A DNA stretch of 58,389 nt from a virus. The position numbers and the translations under genes were made by a program. Within the stretch, counting starts at the first letter, position 1. Every line of letters starts with the position of its first letter. Under the pieces are notes generated by a model that saw only the letters and a program-made list of their open reading frames with translations, did no database searches and was not told the origin of the DNA. The stretch covers positions 1 through 58,389 of the IMG/VR virus record IMGVR_UViG_3300031918_000028; one strand, given 5' to 3'. Of this stretch, positions 40,485 to 48,716 are shown piece after piece.

Positions 40485-43239
40485 CCTGGTCTGGTCGACC
40501 GCCCTGGACGACCTGCCCCTCGGCGCCGTCGAGACGATCCCCCTGGCCGTCGACACCAACCTGTCCCGGGACAGCGTCGATGCCGGGCAGGTGGCCGCGT
40601 CCGGGTCCCATCAGATCCTGACGGTCCCGGCCGGCAGCGACATCGTGAGCTACACGTACACCGACGCGGGGACGCCCGCACCAGTGCAGGGTGCGGCCGG
40701 GTTCGTGTTGCGCGCAGCGACCGGGTTGCAGCAGTGGGTGTTCTGCCATGGGCGTGCCGCGGGCTTCACGACCTCCGCCCTGTCGGTGATCGGCGCCGAG
40801 TTCCAGACCGTGTCGCGGCCGGGTGGGGAGTGGCTGGCGGGCGTCCTCGCGTTCGACGGCGCCGACCTGACCCTGTACCTCGACGGTGTCTTGGCCGGTT
40901 CGTGGACGGACATGGTCGACCAGACGCAGATGTTCCAGCTGGTGCTCAACCCGGGCGACGCGCTGATGTGGGCGGGTGTGTGGACGGGTGACGCGGACTG
41001 GGCTGCTGTGTCGGCGCAGTTGCGCGCGGACTGGCTAGGTGCACCGGCGCTCACTGCTGTCGGCTCGTGGGCGCTGCACGGCGCCGCCATGGTCAGTGAG
41101 GGTGAGCCGGACATCCCGGACGTGCCGGAGGGCACCCCGGGCGGGTCCGTGATCCCACCGGAGCCGCCTGAGCCGGCGCTCCCGCCCGCCGGTGTGCCCG
41201 ACCCGGTGCTGTGGAGGGTGTCGGAGATCATGCCCTCCCCCGTCCTGGATGCGCACGGGAACCCCATCGACTGGCTGCCCGACGAGGTGGTCCGTGAGGA
41301 GGTGGGGCGCCTTCAGATCGTCGTCGAGGGCGTCGACATCACCTACTGGGACGGGGCTCCGACGCCGGTGCCGACGTGGACCCGGACCGAGCCTTTCGGT
41401 TCCCAGACTGCGGTCATCCAACTGCCGCAGATCACACCGTTCCATCTGCTGCCTGCGTGGTGTGTCGCCGGCGCGAACGTCGACATCCGCCTGGCCGTGA
41501 CCGGTGGGGCCGTGGTGCAGAGGTTCTCCGGTGTCGTCAGCTCGTTCGGGCATCGCGCCGACGCTGGCGTGTTCACCGTGGAGTGCGCCGGCGTCGTGTA
41601 CGTGTCCGACTGGCAACTGCGTACCCCCGCGTTCCTGACCAGCCCCCGGGACGTCGGGGTGGTCATCGCCGACACCATGAACTCGGCGGTCTCCCGACGC
41701 CACACCGAAGTGCCGTCGGTGAACATGGGCTGTGTGACGTCAGTCCTGGGCGGTTGGGAGCCCAGGATCACCGGCTTCGTCCAGCAGCTCCTGGCGACGG
41801 CCGTCACCGGTGGCCGTCAGTGGACCGTGAAGTGCGCGGACCGCGCACCCGTGCTCGAGCAGAAGGACACGACGACGGTGTCGTGGTCGACGCACAACGG
41901 GCAGCGTGGCGTGACCATCGACCTGACCCGCGACTACTCGCAGGCGCCGAACGTGATCTTCGGGGAGGGCATCTCCCCGGATGGGGGCCGGTGGCGCAAC
42001 GCCATGTTCCCGAACTGGCGGCCGGACGACACGCCGCCGTATCCGCTGGCTCCGTCAGCGTCGATCGGGCTCGGCACCCGGGATGCTTCGACCACGACCG
42101 GTAGTGGTGTGTCGGATTGGCAGCGGAAGGTCGGGCTGCCGGTCACTGGCGTGTACGGCCGGGCCGACCGGGCTCGCTGCCTGGAGGTTCAGACCGCCGC
42201 GGGCATCCAGCGTGACGGCTACGTGGGGCCGCAGACGTGGGCGGCGACGTTCGGCACCGGGTCGAACACGGGCACCCTGGACTGCTTCTACCTGCCGTTG
42301 GCGTGGGCGTCGAACGTCATGCCCCGCCGGTACGGCCCCGACGGTGACGACCTGGGCCCCAACCCGGCCTACGACCCGAGCGTGCTGCGGGTGGAGGAGA
42401 AGATCGACTTCGGGCAGGGCGTGACGAAGGCGGAGGGCCGGCAGGGCGCATCGGACTACCTGGCGCGGGAGATCAACCCCGGCTGGGTCGGGACGGTCGC
42501 GTTCGAGACCGACCCGCAGGAGCACAGCCGCTACCTGATCGACGAGGGCACGAACGGGATCATCCGGGGGTTCCGCGGGGAGGACCTGCTGGTGCATGTC
42601 GCGCAGGTCGACTACGGCCCCGATCAGGTCACGGCGACGGTCGACACGAACGCGCGGGACTTCCCCCGCCTGGATGCGATCCGGGAGCGGGAGCGTAACG
42701 CGACAGACCCGGCGAAGGCGTACCAGAAGCGCCTCAACCAGGGATCGATCACGGAGGCCAGGTCGACGTTCGACGCGGAGTCTCCCGCCGGGCAGGTACC
42801 CCGGTTCGCCCTGTTCTCCAACCTGTGGAGCGTGGTGCGGATCCCGTTCGGCGCCTACGGGTCCGTGTCGCGCACCGAGCTGACCACGTCGGGGCCGGCC
42901 CGCCAGTTCTCCGCCGCGGTGTTCGACCGACCAATCACCGCGGCCCGGCTGCTGAGCGTGGTGGGGAACCCGTTGACGGCGTCGAACAACCCCTGGTCGA
43001 CTGACGAGGTTGATCAGGCTGGTCTGCTCATGTCGTGGGGGTGGGCGACGCAGCCCGCCGGCTACTACCCCGGTGAGGCTACGAGCCCCGACGGTGAGAC
43101 TGAGGCGCCCGTCACTGGGCGCCTGGTCGACGATTCCGGGTGGGACTTCGCGTCCACGCAGCCGCCGTGGTTGTGGGTGGCGTTCATCGCTGCGGGCGGC
43201 TGCTACGTGCAGGGCCGGTTCTGGCCCGGGGTGGACTGA
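40477..43239 (+). CDS. tail-tip protein with LamG-like head and embedded peptidoglycan-binding domain
   Basis: 920 residues, GTG start. Residues 1 to about 190 look like a concanavalin/LamG lectin fold (HGRAAGFTTSALSVIGAEFQ, LYLDGVLAGSWTDMVD). A Pro-rich linker (about 208-245) leads to a tail-hub region (gpD/Tal type). A PG_binding_1-like module is inserted at about 545-592 (WQRKVGLPVTGVYGRADRAR, DGYVGPQTW). The C-terminal part resumes the hub fold. It probably contacts the wall during adsorption and helps DNA entry. Confidence 0.83.
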   Translation: MADLVWSTALDDLPLGAVETIPLAVDTNLSRDSVDAGQVAASGSHQILTVPAGSDIVSYTYTDAGTPAPVQGAAGFVLRAATGLQQWVFCHGRAAGFTTSALSVIGAEFQTVSRPGGEWLAGVLAFDGADLTLYLDGVLAGSWTDMVDQTQMFQLVLNPGDALMWAGVWTGDADWAAVSAQLRADWLGAPALTAVGSWALHGAAMVSEGEPDIPDVPEGTPGGSVIPPEPPEPALPPAGVPDPVLWRVSEIMPSPVLDAHGNPIDWLPDEVVREEVGRLQIVVEGVDITYWDGAPTPVPTWTRTEPFGSQTAVIQLPQITPFHLLPAWCVAGANVDIRLAVTGGAVVQRFSGVVSSFGHRADAGVFTVECAGVVYVSDWQLRTPAFLTSPRDVGVVIADTMNSAVSRRHTEVPSVNMGCVTSVLGGWEPRITGFVQQLLATAVTGGRQWTVKCADRAPVLEQKDTTTVSWSTHNGQRGVTIDLTRDYSQAPNVIFGEGISPDGGRWRNAMFPNWRPDDTPPYPLAPSASIGLGTRDASTTTGSGVSDWQRKVGLPVTGVYGRADRARCLEVQTAAGIQRDGYVGPQTWAATFGTGSNTGTLDCFYLPLAWASNVMPRRYGPDGDDLGPNPAYDPSVLRVEEKIDFGQGVTKAEGRQGASDYLAREINPGWVGTVAFETDPQEHSRYLIDEGTNGIIRGFRGEDLLVHVAQVDYGPDQVTATVDTNARDFPRLDAIRERERNATDPAKAYQKRLNQGSITEARSTFDAESPAGQVPRFALFSNLWSVVRIPFGAYGSVSRTELTTSGPARQFSAAVFDRPITAARLLSVVGNPLTASNNPWSTDEVDQAGLLMSWGWATQPAGYYPGEATSPDGETEAPVTGRLVDDSGWDFASTQPPWLWVAFIAAGGCYVQGRFWPGVD

Positions 43240-44201
43240 TGGGCAAGGGCCCATGGGTGCAGCCCCCGGATCAGACGCTGCCGGTGGACGCTGCGCTCAC
43301 GGCTGGTGTCGAGCAGAGACTGTTCTCCGGAGACACCTTCCCGGGCGGCTGGGTTGGCCTGTACAACCCGATGATGCTGTCGTGGTCGCAGGTCCGCTCC
43401 GGGGCCGCCGGGTCGGTGGAAGGTGTCATTCCCGCGTCGACTCTGGCGTGGTTCGGCCGGGCCGGGTTGACGCGCGCCACGTCGGGTGGCCTGACCGGGG
43501 ATGGTCCGCCGTGGTATGAGCTCCACCGCGGGATCGGCTGGGTCACAGCCTCACCCGCCTCCTATCCGCAGGTCGGACCCGATACGGCTCCTGACGGGGC
43601 GACCGTCGAGTTCGAGGGTGACGGCCAGTACGTGTCGGATGCGACCGTGGTGGTCTCCTGCGAGACGATCGCTGAGGTCCAGGAGACCTGGGTGTCGGGG
43701 ATCTTGAGCAGCTTCGCCATCACCGGGTCAGTGCGGCGTGTGGCCAGCCTGGATGGGGCCGACCCGGGGTCGATCGGGGTGGGGTCGTTCCCGGATGTCG
43801 GGACCCTGCTGGGTGGGTCGCTGATCGCTCAGGCCAGCGTGATCAGCGACGGCAGTGATGTCGCCAGCGGTGAGTGCGTGCTGCCGTTGGGGCAGCCGTC
43901 GGCGTTCACGGTGTCGTCCGCCTGGGAGGGTGGGGGGCCGCCGGCGCTGTTTGAGTATCCGGCGCCGGAGTCCGGGGATCGCGCCGTCACGGCGTATCAG
44001 ACGATCGTGGAGTTCGCCGTCGTTGAGGCGTCGGCGGTGTACCGGCCACCCCGGTACCGGGTCGTGACACCGGGTGGAGGGCAGTGGCGGCTGCGGCAGC
44101 GTCAGTCCCTGTCCGGTGCGGATGGGTGGCCGCTGCGGCAGCGTCAGGCCGGTGGCCATGGTGGCTCGTGGCCACTGCGGCAGCGGCAAGGGGGCGTGTG
44201 A
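43239..44201 (+). CDS. minor tail protein with LRQRQ repeats
   Basis: 320 residues from an ATG overlapping the previous stop. The main body is beta-rich with no family name. The C-terminus has three copies of WxLRQRQ (QWRLRQRQ, GWPLRQRQ, SWPLRQRQ) separated by Gly/Ser-rich spacers, a feature I recall from minor tail proteins of actinobacterial phages. Repeats may be trimerisation or host-binding elements. The stop opens another start-associated element. Confidence 0.78.
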   Translation: MGKGPWVQPPDQTLPVDAALTAGVEQRLFSGDTFPGGWVGLYNPMMLSWSQVRSGAAGSVEGVIPASTLAWFGRAGLTRATSGGLTGDGPPWYELHRGIGWVTASPASYPQVGPDTAPDGATVEFEGDGQYVSDATVVVSCETIAEVQETWVSGILSSFAITGSVRRVASLDGADPGSIGVGSFPDVGTLLGGSLIAQASVISDGSDVASGECVLPLGQPSAFTVSSAWEGGGPPALFEYPAPESGDRAVTAYQTIVEFAVVEASAVYRPPRYRVVTPGGGQWRLRQRQSLSGADGWPLRQRQAGGHGGSWPLRQRQGGV

Positions 44202-44255
44202 CACCCACCCCCACATGGTGTGCGTCAGGAAGCACACAGCATGTGGAGGGCCACC
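44199..44255 (+). promoter_or_regulatory. start-associated element and leader of the endolysin gene
   Basis: TGACACCCACCCCCAC starts at the stop of the tail gene. The endolysin start is 57 bases from the TGA and has a strong GGAGGG site, so this copy is not coupled to the start codon. Confidence 0.4.
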
Positions 44256-45398
44256 GTGACGTACTTGCTCTGGATGCCAGAGGCCATCCGCAAGGAGATC
44301 CCCAAGCACCACCGTGGCCCGCGGCCCTTCCACAACCGGGTCAACGACCACGTCGCCGTGTCCGAGGCGTCCAGCCTGTTCGGCTACTTCTCCGGCGCCG
44401 GCGTCTGCTCCCACGCCTACGTCCGCAAGAGCACCGCTGAGCAGCTCGCCGCCGGCGCGATGGCGACCATCGAGCAGTACCTCCCGCTGGACAACTACTC
44501 CGCAGCCGACCTGGACGGCAACGACGGGACGTTCTCGGTCGAGACCCAGGGCGGCGTGAACAACGCCCAGGCTGAGCCGTGGGACGACGGCCAGCTCCGC
44601 GCCCTCGCGTACATCGCCTGGTGGGTCCACCAGCAGACCCCGCAGGTGCCGCTCCGGCTCGCCACGTCCTCGAAGGTCGGCGAGGAGTCGAAGGGCCTGT
44701 CCTGGCACCGCCTCGGCATCAACGGCAACTTCCCGGCCCTGCCGTCCATCCTCGCCGGTCGTGAGCAGCGTGGCGGCGGGATGCGCTACTCGAAGTCGGC
44801 CGGGAAGATCTGCCCCGGGAACGCGAAGATCGGGCAGATGCCGCGCGTCCTGGAGTTGGCGCTGGCGCTCGCAGGTGGGACGACGACCCCTGTCACCACC
44901 ACACCCGCTACCACGGCCCCCGTCGGCAACGGTGGCGGCGTCAAGAACTGGCTCCAGCAGGGCGACACCGGTCCCGCGGTCCTGGCGCTCCAGACCGGCC
45001 TCAAGACGCTCGGCTACTACACGGGCGCGCTCGACAGTTCCTTCGGCCCGGCGACTCTCGCCGCGGTGCGCGCCTTCCAGCTCGCCAACGGCCTCGTCAT
45101 CGACGGCCTCGCCGGGCCCGCAACCCAGACCGAGCTCGCACGCGACCTCGCCGCCAACAAGCCCGCGCCGGCCCCCGCTGCTTCCGGTGCCGTGCTGCGA
45201 CGCGGATCCAGCGGCGCCGAGGTGTCGGCGCTCCAGCGGGTCCTCAACAAGAACTACCCCGCCTACTCCCGCCTCACGGTCGACGGTCTCTACGGACCGG
45301 CGACCGAGGCCGTCGTCCGCGAGTTCCAGCGCCGCGCCGTTCTCGAGGTCGACGGCATCTGCGGACCCAAGACGCGTCGCGCTCTGGGCATCTCGTGA
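44256..45398 (+). CDS. lysA: endolysin: amidase with two peptidoglycan-binding domains
   Basis: 380 residues from the GTG at 44256, which has GGAGGG five bases upstream; ATG 44241 is in frame but lies before that site. The N-terminal 200 residues look like an amidase_2/PGRP domain (PFHNRVNDHVAVSEASSLFG, WHRLGINGNFPALPS, GKICPGNAKIGQ). A Thr/Pro linker precedes two PG_binding_1 repeats at about 228-292 (VLALQTGLKTLGYYTGALD) and 311-380. It cleaves the bond between muramic acid and the stem peptide to release virions. Confidence 0.9.
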   Translation: MTYLLWMPEAIRKEIPKHHRGPRPFHNRVNDHVAVSEASSLFGYFSGAGVCSHAYVRKSTAEQLAAGAMATIEQYLPLDNYSAADLDGNDGTFSVETQGGVNNAQAEPWDDGQLRALAYIAWWVHQQTPQVPLRLATSSKVGEESKGLSWHRLGINGNFPALPSILAGREQRGGGMRYSKSAGKICPGNAKIGQMPRVLELALALAGGTTTPVTTTPATTAPVGNGGGVKNWLQQGDTGPAVLALQTGLKTLGYYTGALDSSFGPATLAAVRAFQLANGLVIDGLAGPATQTELARDLAANKPAPAPAASGAVLRRGSSGAEVSALQRVLNKNYPAYSRLTVDGLYGPATEAVVREFQRRAVLEVDGICGPKTRRALGIS

Positions 45399-45535
45399 TC
45401 CGCGACATGGCCGCCATCGCCGCCGGCGTACTGCTCGGCGCCCTGCTGTCCGCGGTGGCGCTCGCGGGCGTGGTCTGGCTGGTGCTGGACCCGATCCGTG
45501 ACGCAACCATCAGCTGGGGATGGGGGTGCCCGTGA
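45395..45535 (+). CDS. small single-pass membrane protein (lysis cassette)
   Basis: 46 residues with one long hydrophobic helix (AAIAAGVLLGALLSAVALAG then VVWLVL) between a short N-terminus and SWGWGCP. GTG overlaps the endolysin stop (GTGA) and the TGA overlaps the next start. Possible holin partner or antiholin; small size and position are the only evidence. Confidence 0.65.
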   Translation: MIRDMAAIAAGVLLGALLSAVALAGVVWLVLDPIRDATISWGWGCP

Positions 45536-45972
45536 CCATGCCCGACTCGGGGCTGCCCCGCTGGGCTCAGGTCGCGGGCCGGCTCGCCCGTGTCGCGATC
45601 TACGCCCTCGGTGTGGTCGTGGGCATCGGTGACGTGTGGGTCCGCTCCGACGTCATCGCGGACGCCGTGGGTGTGCCGTGGGTGCTGGTGTGGGGTTGGC
45701 TCGCGCTCGCTTCCGGGACGATCGGGGCCCTGGCCGTCATCGCGTGGCGCTGGCGCTGGGAACTCGTCGCCTCCGCCGCGCTGGCGTTCGCGTTCGCGGC
45801 CCGAGCCGTCGGCGTGTGGGCCACCGTGGACGACCTGCCGAGTCGCATCGCCCCCGCGGCCGTCATGACCATCGCCGCGCTGTCCTGCCTGCTGCGCGCC
45901 CTGGACCTGAGCGTCTTCGCCAGCCGCACCTCAGCGATGGCGATCCGAGTCCGCCGACGAGCTCGATCGTGA
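45532..45972 (+). CDS. multi-pass membrane protein, holin-like
   Basis: 146 residues from the GTG overlapping the previous TGA; ATG 45538 is the alternative. Four hydrophobic segments (IYALGVVVGIGDVW, WVLVWGWLALASGTIGALAV, LVASAALAFAFAARAVGVW, AAVMTIAALSCLLRAL) and a basic tail (RVRRRARS). Holin or holin-accessory role inferred from the cassette position. Confidence 0.7.
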   Translation: MTMPDSGLPRWAQVAGRLARVAIYALGVVVGIGDVWVRSDVIADAVGVPWVLVWGWLALASGTIGALAVIAWRWRWELVASAALAFAFAARAVGVWATVDDLPSRIAPAAVMTIAALSCLLRALDLSVFASRTSAMAIRVRRRARS

Positions 45973-46325
45973 GCGGCGTCCAGATCGCCCTCGCGGCCCT
46001 CGCCGCGCTCCTCGGTTCGACGGTCCTCGCCGCCGCGATCACCGCCGGCGTCTCGTACCGCCTTGGGGTCCGCGCCGATGAGCGGGGCGCACGCCAGGAC
46101 GAGGCGTCGGGACGCCGCGACACCATCGCCGACCGCGACGCACTGATCGACCAGCTGAGCGATGGCCTGGCCGATGAGCGCACCGCGCGCGAGGCGCTGG
46201 CCGTGCGTGTGGATGCGCTTGAGCGGCAGCGGGAGGCCGACCGCGTGTACATCGACGAACTCCGCGCGCACATCTGGGCGGGCAAGCCCCCGCCCCCACC
46301 CGACCGTCACACCCTCACCGACTGA
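45969..46325 (+). CDS. membrane-anchored coiled-coil protein (lysis cassette)
   Basis: 118 residues, GTG overlapping the previous stop. One N-terminal transmembrane helix (ALAALAALLGSTVLAAAITA) followed by a long charged coiled coil (about 45-100) and a Pro-rich end (KPPPPPD). The topology resembles Rz-like or spanin proteins, but the host has no outer membrane in the usual sense unless it is mycolate-bearing; a holin-regulator role is equally possible. Confidence 0.6.
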   Translation: MSGVQIALAALAALLGSTVLAAAITAGVSYRLGVRADERGARQDEASGRRDTIADRDALIDQLSDGLADERTAREALAVRVDALERQREADRVYIDELRAHIWAGKPPPPPDRHTLTD

Positions 46326-46340
46326 CCTGAGGAGGTCACC

Positions 46341-46721
46341 ATGTCCCACATCGCCGTCACCGACCGGTGGAAGACCATCCGGGAGTCGACCAAGCGTGCT
46401 CTGCGCACCGGTCTGCAGGGCCTGACCGCGACCGCCCTGGCGGTGACCGTGCTGGCGATCCCACCGGTGGAGTCCGCGGTGAACGCGTGGCTCACGCAGA
46501 TCAACCCAGGCATGTCCCTGCCGGCTGGCCTGGTGGCTGCGATCGGCGTCGTGGGCGCCGCGACGGTGGCCCTGGTGTCGAAGCTGCAGAACCTGATCGA
46601 GGGCCGCGACAAGCCGACCACGGTCGTCGACTGGGCCGCCTACGCGGAGCTCCTGTCCGAGCAGGTGACGACTCTGCGGGCTGCGCTCGATGAGGCCCGC
46701 TCCGCTGCCTCGGGGAAGTGA
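46341..46721 (+). CDS. holin
   Basis: 126 residues with a good GAGGAGG ribosome site. Two transmembrane helices (about 25-48, LTATALAVTVLAIPP; and about 62-82, LVAAIGVVGAATVALV) flank a short loop, with a cytoplasmic coiled-coil tail. This two-helix layout is that of many actinobacterial phage holins. It should form membrane lesions that release the endolysin. Confidence 0.75.
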   Translation: MSHIAVTDRWKTIRESTKRALRTGLQGLTATALAVTVLAIPPVESAVNAWLTQINPGMSLPAGLVAAIGVVGAATVALVSKLQNLIEGRDKPTTVVDWAAYAELLSEQVTTLRAALDEARSAASGK

Positions 46722-46834
46722 ACGCCGAGGAGACGATCGAGGCCCTGGTGGCGTGGGTGTGCAGGCTCACGGGCCTGCCGGCCAGTGTGGTGCGGTTGAC
46801 GGTGGGGTTGCCCTTGATGAGGGAGGACTCGTGA
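46718..46834 (+). CDS. small coupled ORF
   Basis: 38 residues (MNAEETIEALVAWVCRLTGL, PASVVRLTVGLPLMREDS). GTG overlaps the holin stop and the TGA overlaps the next GTG. Amphipathic; function unknown. Confidence 0.5.
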   Translation: MNAEETIEALVAWVCRLTGLPASVVRLTVGLPLMREDS

Positions 46835-47067
46835 GCCTGCGAGATCGCGTCCAGTCGGCGCAGAGAGACCCTGGCTTCGCCTGTTCGATCGCGCTCATCC
46901 AGGACCAGCTGAGCGGGTCCGACCGGGCTGAGCTCGACACTGTCCTCGCGGATCGCGCGCTCTCAGCGGCGGCGATCGCGCGGGTTCTGACAGCTGAGGG
47001 CCACGTGGTGCGACAGCAGACCGTCGCGCGTCACCGCAGGGGGGACTGCTCCTGTGGGACTCGCTGA
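46831..47067 (+). CDS. small helix-turn-helix-like protein
   Basis: 78 residues, GTG start. ALSAAAIARVLTAEGHVVRQ then QTVARHRRGDCSCG resembles the short DNA-binding proteins found directly before the phosphoesterase in several actinobacterial phages (HRRG-x-C-x-C ending). It overlaps the next gene by 14 bases. Function unknown. Confidence 0.65.
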   Translation: MSLRDRVQSAQRDPGFACSIALIQDQLSGSDRAELDTVLADRALSAAAIARVLTAEGHVVRQQTVARHRRGDCSCGTR

Positions 47068-48235
47068 CGACGTCCGGGCCGCGCAGGTCGCACCCCACAT
47101 CAGCCCGATCCGCTCCGCCCCCTCGGGCTTCGAGCCGGGGGTGCGGTATGAGGCTGGTGAGCCCGTCGAGGTCACCGTGCAGGTCACGGAGATCCCCGAG
47201 GATGAGGCCGCGTGGCGGGCCGAGATCAAGCGCGTCACCACCCTGGACATCCCCGAGGCGCGGCGGGTGGAGATCCAGCAGGTCCGCTACTGGGGCAACC
47301 CTGAGCAGCCGCTGGTGTACGTGCGGTTCGGCATCCGTGACCGTGAGTCCGTCCGGGCTGACGGTGACCTGCCTGGCCTCGTCCGGGTCGTGCGCGGCAA
47401 CCGCCGGCGCCCCACCAAGGCCACGGCCAGCAGGACCCGGGTGGTCGTGGTGTCGGATGCGCAGGTCGGGAAGGTCGACCATCGGGGCGGGACTCCGGCG
47501 TTCCTCGCCCGCGTCGAGCAGCTGCTGGCTGGGCTCGAGGTCGTGATGCGGCAGGAGCGGTGCGAGGACGCGCTGGTGCTTGACCCGGGCGATCTGACGG
47601 AGGGCTTCGAGAACACCGGGAGCCAGCTGCACACCGACGACTTGTCCCTGCCGGATCAGCTGGACCTCGCACAGGTCGTCCTCACCGAGATCGTCTCCAT
47701 GGTCGCGGCCAAGCACACCTGGACCCGTGTGGCCACGGTGCCGTCGAACCACGGTGCCTGGCGACGCGGGAAGGACCGATTGGGGCGCCCGGGCGACGAC
47801 TTCGGGATCCTCACCCACAAGACCGTCGCCCGCGCCATGCGCATGGCCGGCCGTGATGACGTGACGTTCGTCATCCCGGACCCGTGGGTGGAGTCTCTGG
47901 CCCTGCAGGTCCGCGGCGCGGTCGTGGGCATGGCGCACGGCCACCAGGCCAACACCCCGGACCGGCTGCCCGACTGGTGGGCCAAGCAGACGCACGGCGG
48001 TGGGCCCCTCGCCGCCGCCAGCATCCTCGTCTCCGGGCACTTCCATCATCTGCGCGTGCAGCCGTCCGGAGCGATCGACGGCAAGGCCCGATGGTGGATG
48101 CAGGCCCCCACCCTGGACAACGGCTCAGCCTGGTGGGCGAACGGACAAGGCGGCGCCGACGTGGAGGCCGGCCTACTGACGTTCACGGTCGACGACCAGG
48201 GCCGTTGGGACGGGCTGCGGCTCATCACCGAGTGA
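47054..48235 (+). CDS. calcineurin-like metallophosphoesterase
   Basis: 393 residues, GTG start. After about 120 residues without a known domain, the metal-binding motifs appear in order: VVVVSDAQVGK, VLDPGDLTEG, PSNHG, MAHGHQ and VSGHFHH. These bind two metal ions and hydrolyse phosphate esters or DNA/RNA ends. It is the last gene of the late transcript, directly before the tmRNA-like RNA on the other strand. Confidence 0.88.
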   Translation: MGLADDVRAAQVAPHISPIRSAPSGFEPGVRYEAGEPVEVTVQVTEIPEDEAAWRAEIKRVTTLDIPEARRVEIQQVRYWGNPEQPLVYVRFGIRDRESVRADGDLPGLVRVVRGNRRRPTKATASRTRVVVVSDAQVGKVDHRGGTPAFLARVEQLLAGLEVVMRQERCEDALVLDPGDLTEGFENTGSQLHTDDLSLPDQLDLAQVVLTEIVSMVAAKHTWTRVATVPSNHGAWRRGKDRLGRPGDDFGILTHKTVARAMRMAGRDDVTFVIPDPWVESLALQVRGAVVGMAHGHQANTPDRLPDWWAKQTHGGGPLAAASILVSGHFHHLRVQPSGAIDGKARWWMQAPTLDNGSAWWANGQGGADVEAGLLTFTVDDQGRWDGLRLITE

Positions 48236-48236
48236 G

Positions 48237-48315
48237 TGGAGCTGCCGGGAGTCGAACCCGAGTCCGGCCCACGTCCGCATGCGGTTGTCGGTGACCGTCG
48301 AAACCGTCCAGCCCC
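48237..48315 (-). ncRNA. tmRNA-like RNA reduced to the tRNA-like domain; alternative attachment site
   Basis: On the minus strand the RNA starts GGGGCUGGACGGUUUCGACG, matching the 5' end of actinobacterial tmRNA, and ends with UCGGG-UUCGACU-CCCGG (T arm), CAGCUCC and discriminator A. The 7-bp acceptor stem GGGGCUG/CAGCUCC has a G3-U70 pair, the alanyl-tRNA synthetase identity element. The mRNA-like part with the tag codons and pseudoknots (about 250-300 nt) is missing; a short P2-like stem (CGGUC/GGCCG) joins the halves. CCA is not encoded. It may be a charged tRNA mimic, an attP core, or a remnant. Confidence 0.75.
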
Positions 48316-48329
48316 TCGCTGACCCGACT

Positions 48330-48578
48330 CTACGGACGGGGTGCGACCCGCCGGCGGATGGCCCGCCACAGCACCTCGTCGACCATCCGCGACGCCGGAT
48401 GCGCCAGCACCGCCGCCAGGTCCATCCGGTCCGGCCAGGGGCCCTGCTCCCACCAGGCGTCCCGTGCTGCGAGCATCGTCGCCAGCAGTTCGTCCGGCAG
48501 GCCCTCGGCGCGGGCCCGGTCCATCGCCGCCGCAGCGGAGAGAACCTGCTCGGCGGGCCTGTCGGGGGCGCTCATCAT
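48330..48578 (-). CDS. hypothetical protein
   Basis: 82 residues from the ATG with GGAG five bases upstream (a second ATG follows at once). Helical with several Trp (DAWWEQGPWPDRMDLAAVL, DEVLWRAIRRRV). It lies between the tmRNA-like RNA and the integrase on the same strand. No family recognised. Confidence 0.55.
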   Translation of the reverse strand: MMSAPDRPAEQVLSAAAAMDRARAEGLPDELLATMLAARDAWWEQGPWPDRMDLAAVLAHPASRMVDEVLWRAIRRRVAPRP

Positions 48579-48716
48579 GGTGGCTCCACGGAGGCTAGAA
48601 GACACAGCAAGAGACAGAAAGCCCAGGTCAGCGGCTACGGACAGATGTTCGACCAGCCCCCATCACCCGGCGCGCGCGGCGGTGAATGTGCAGGTCCGGG
48701 CCCCTATGGTGCGGAT

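Noticed and set aside
17914-44225. Start-associated element as an ordinary sigma-70 promoter
   Set aside because: TGACAC could serve as a -35 box, but the matching -10 would overlap the start codon and no TAnnnT is found there.
43728-45506. A 592-codon minus-strand frame over the tail and endolysin genes
   Set aside because: Same reasoning: it mirrors the PG-binding and amidase coding sequence and has no recognisable domain.
48237-48315. A complete tmRNA or an ordinary tRNA gene
   Set aside because: The tag region and pseudoknots are absent, and no 5+7+5 anticodon arm can be drawn, so neither full label fits.
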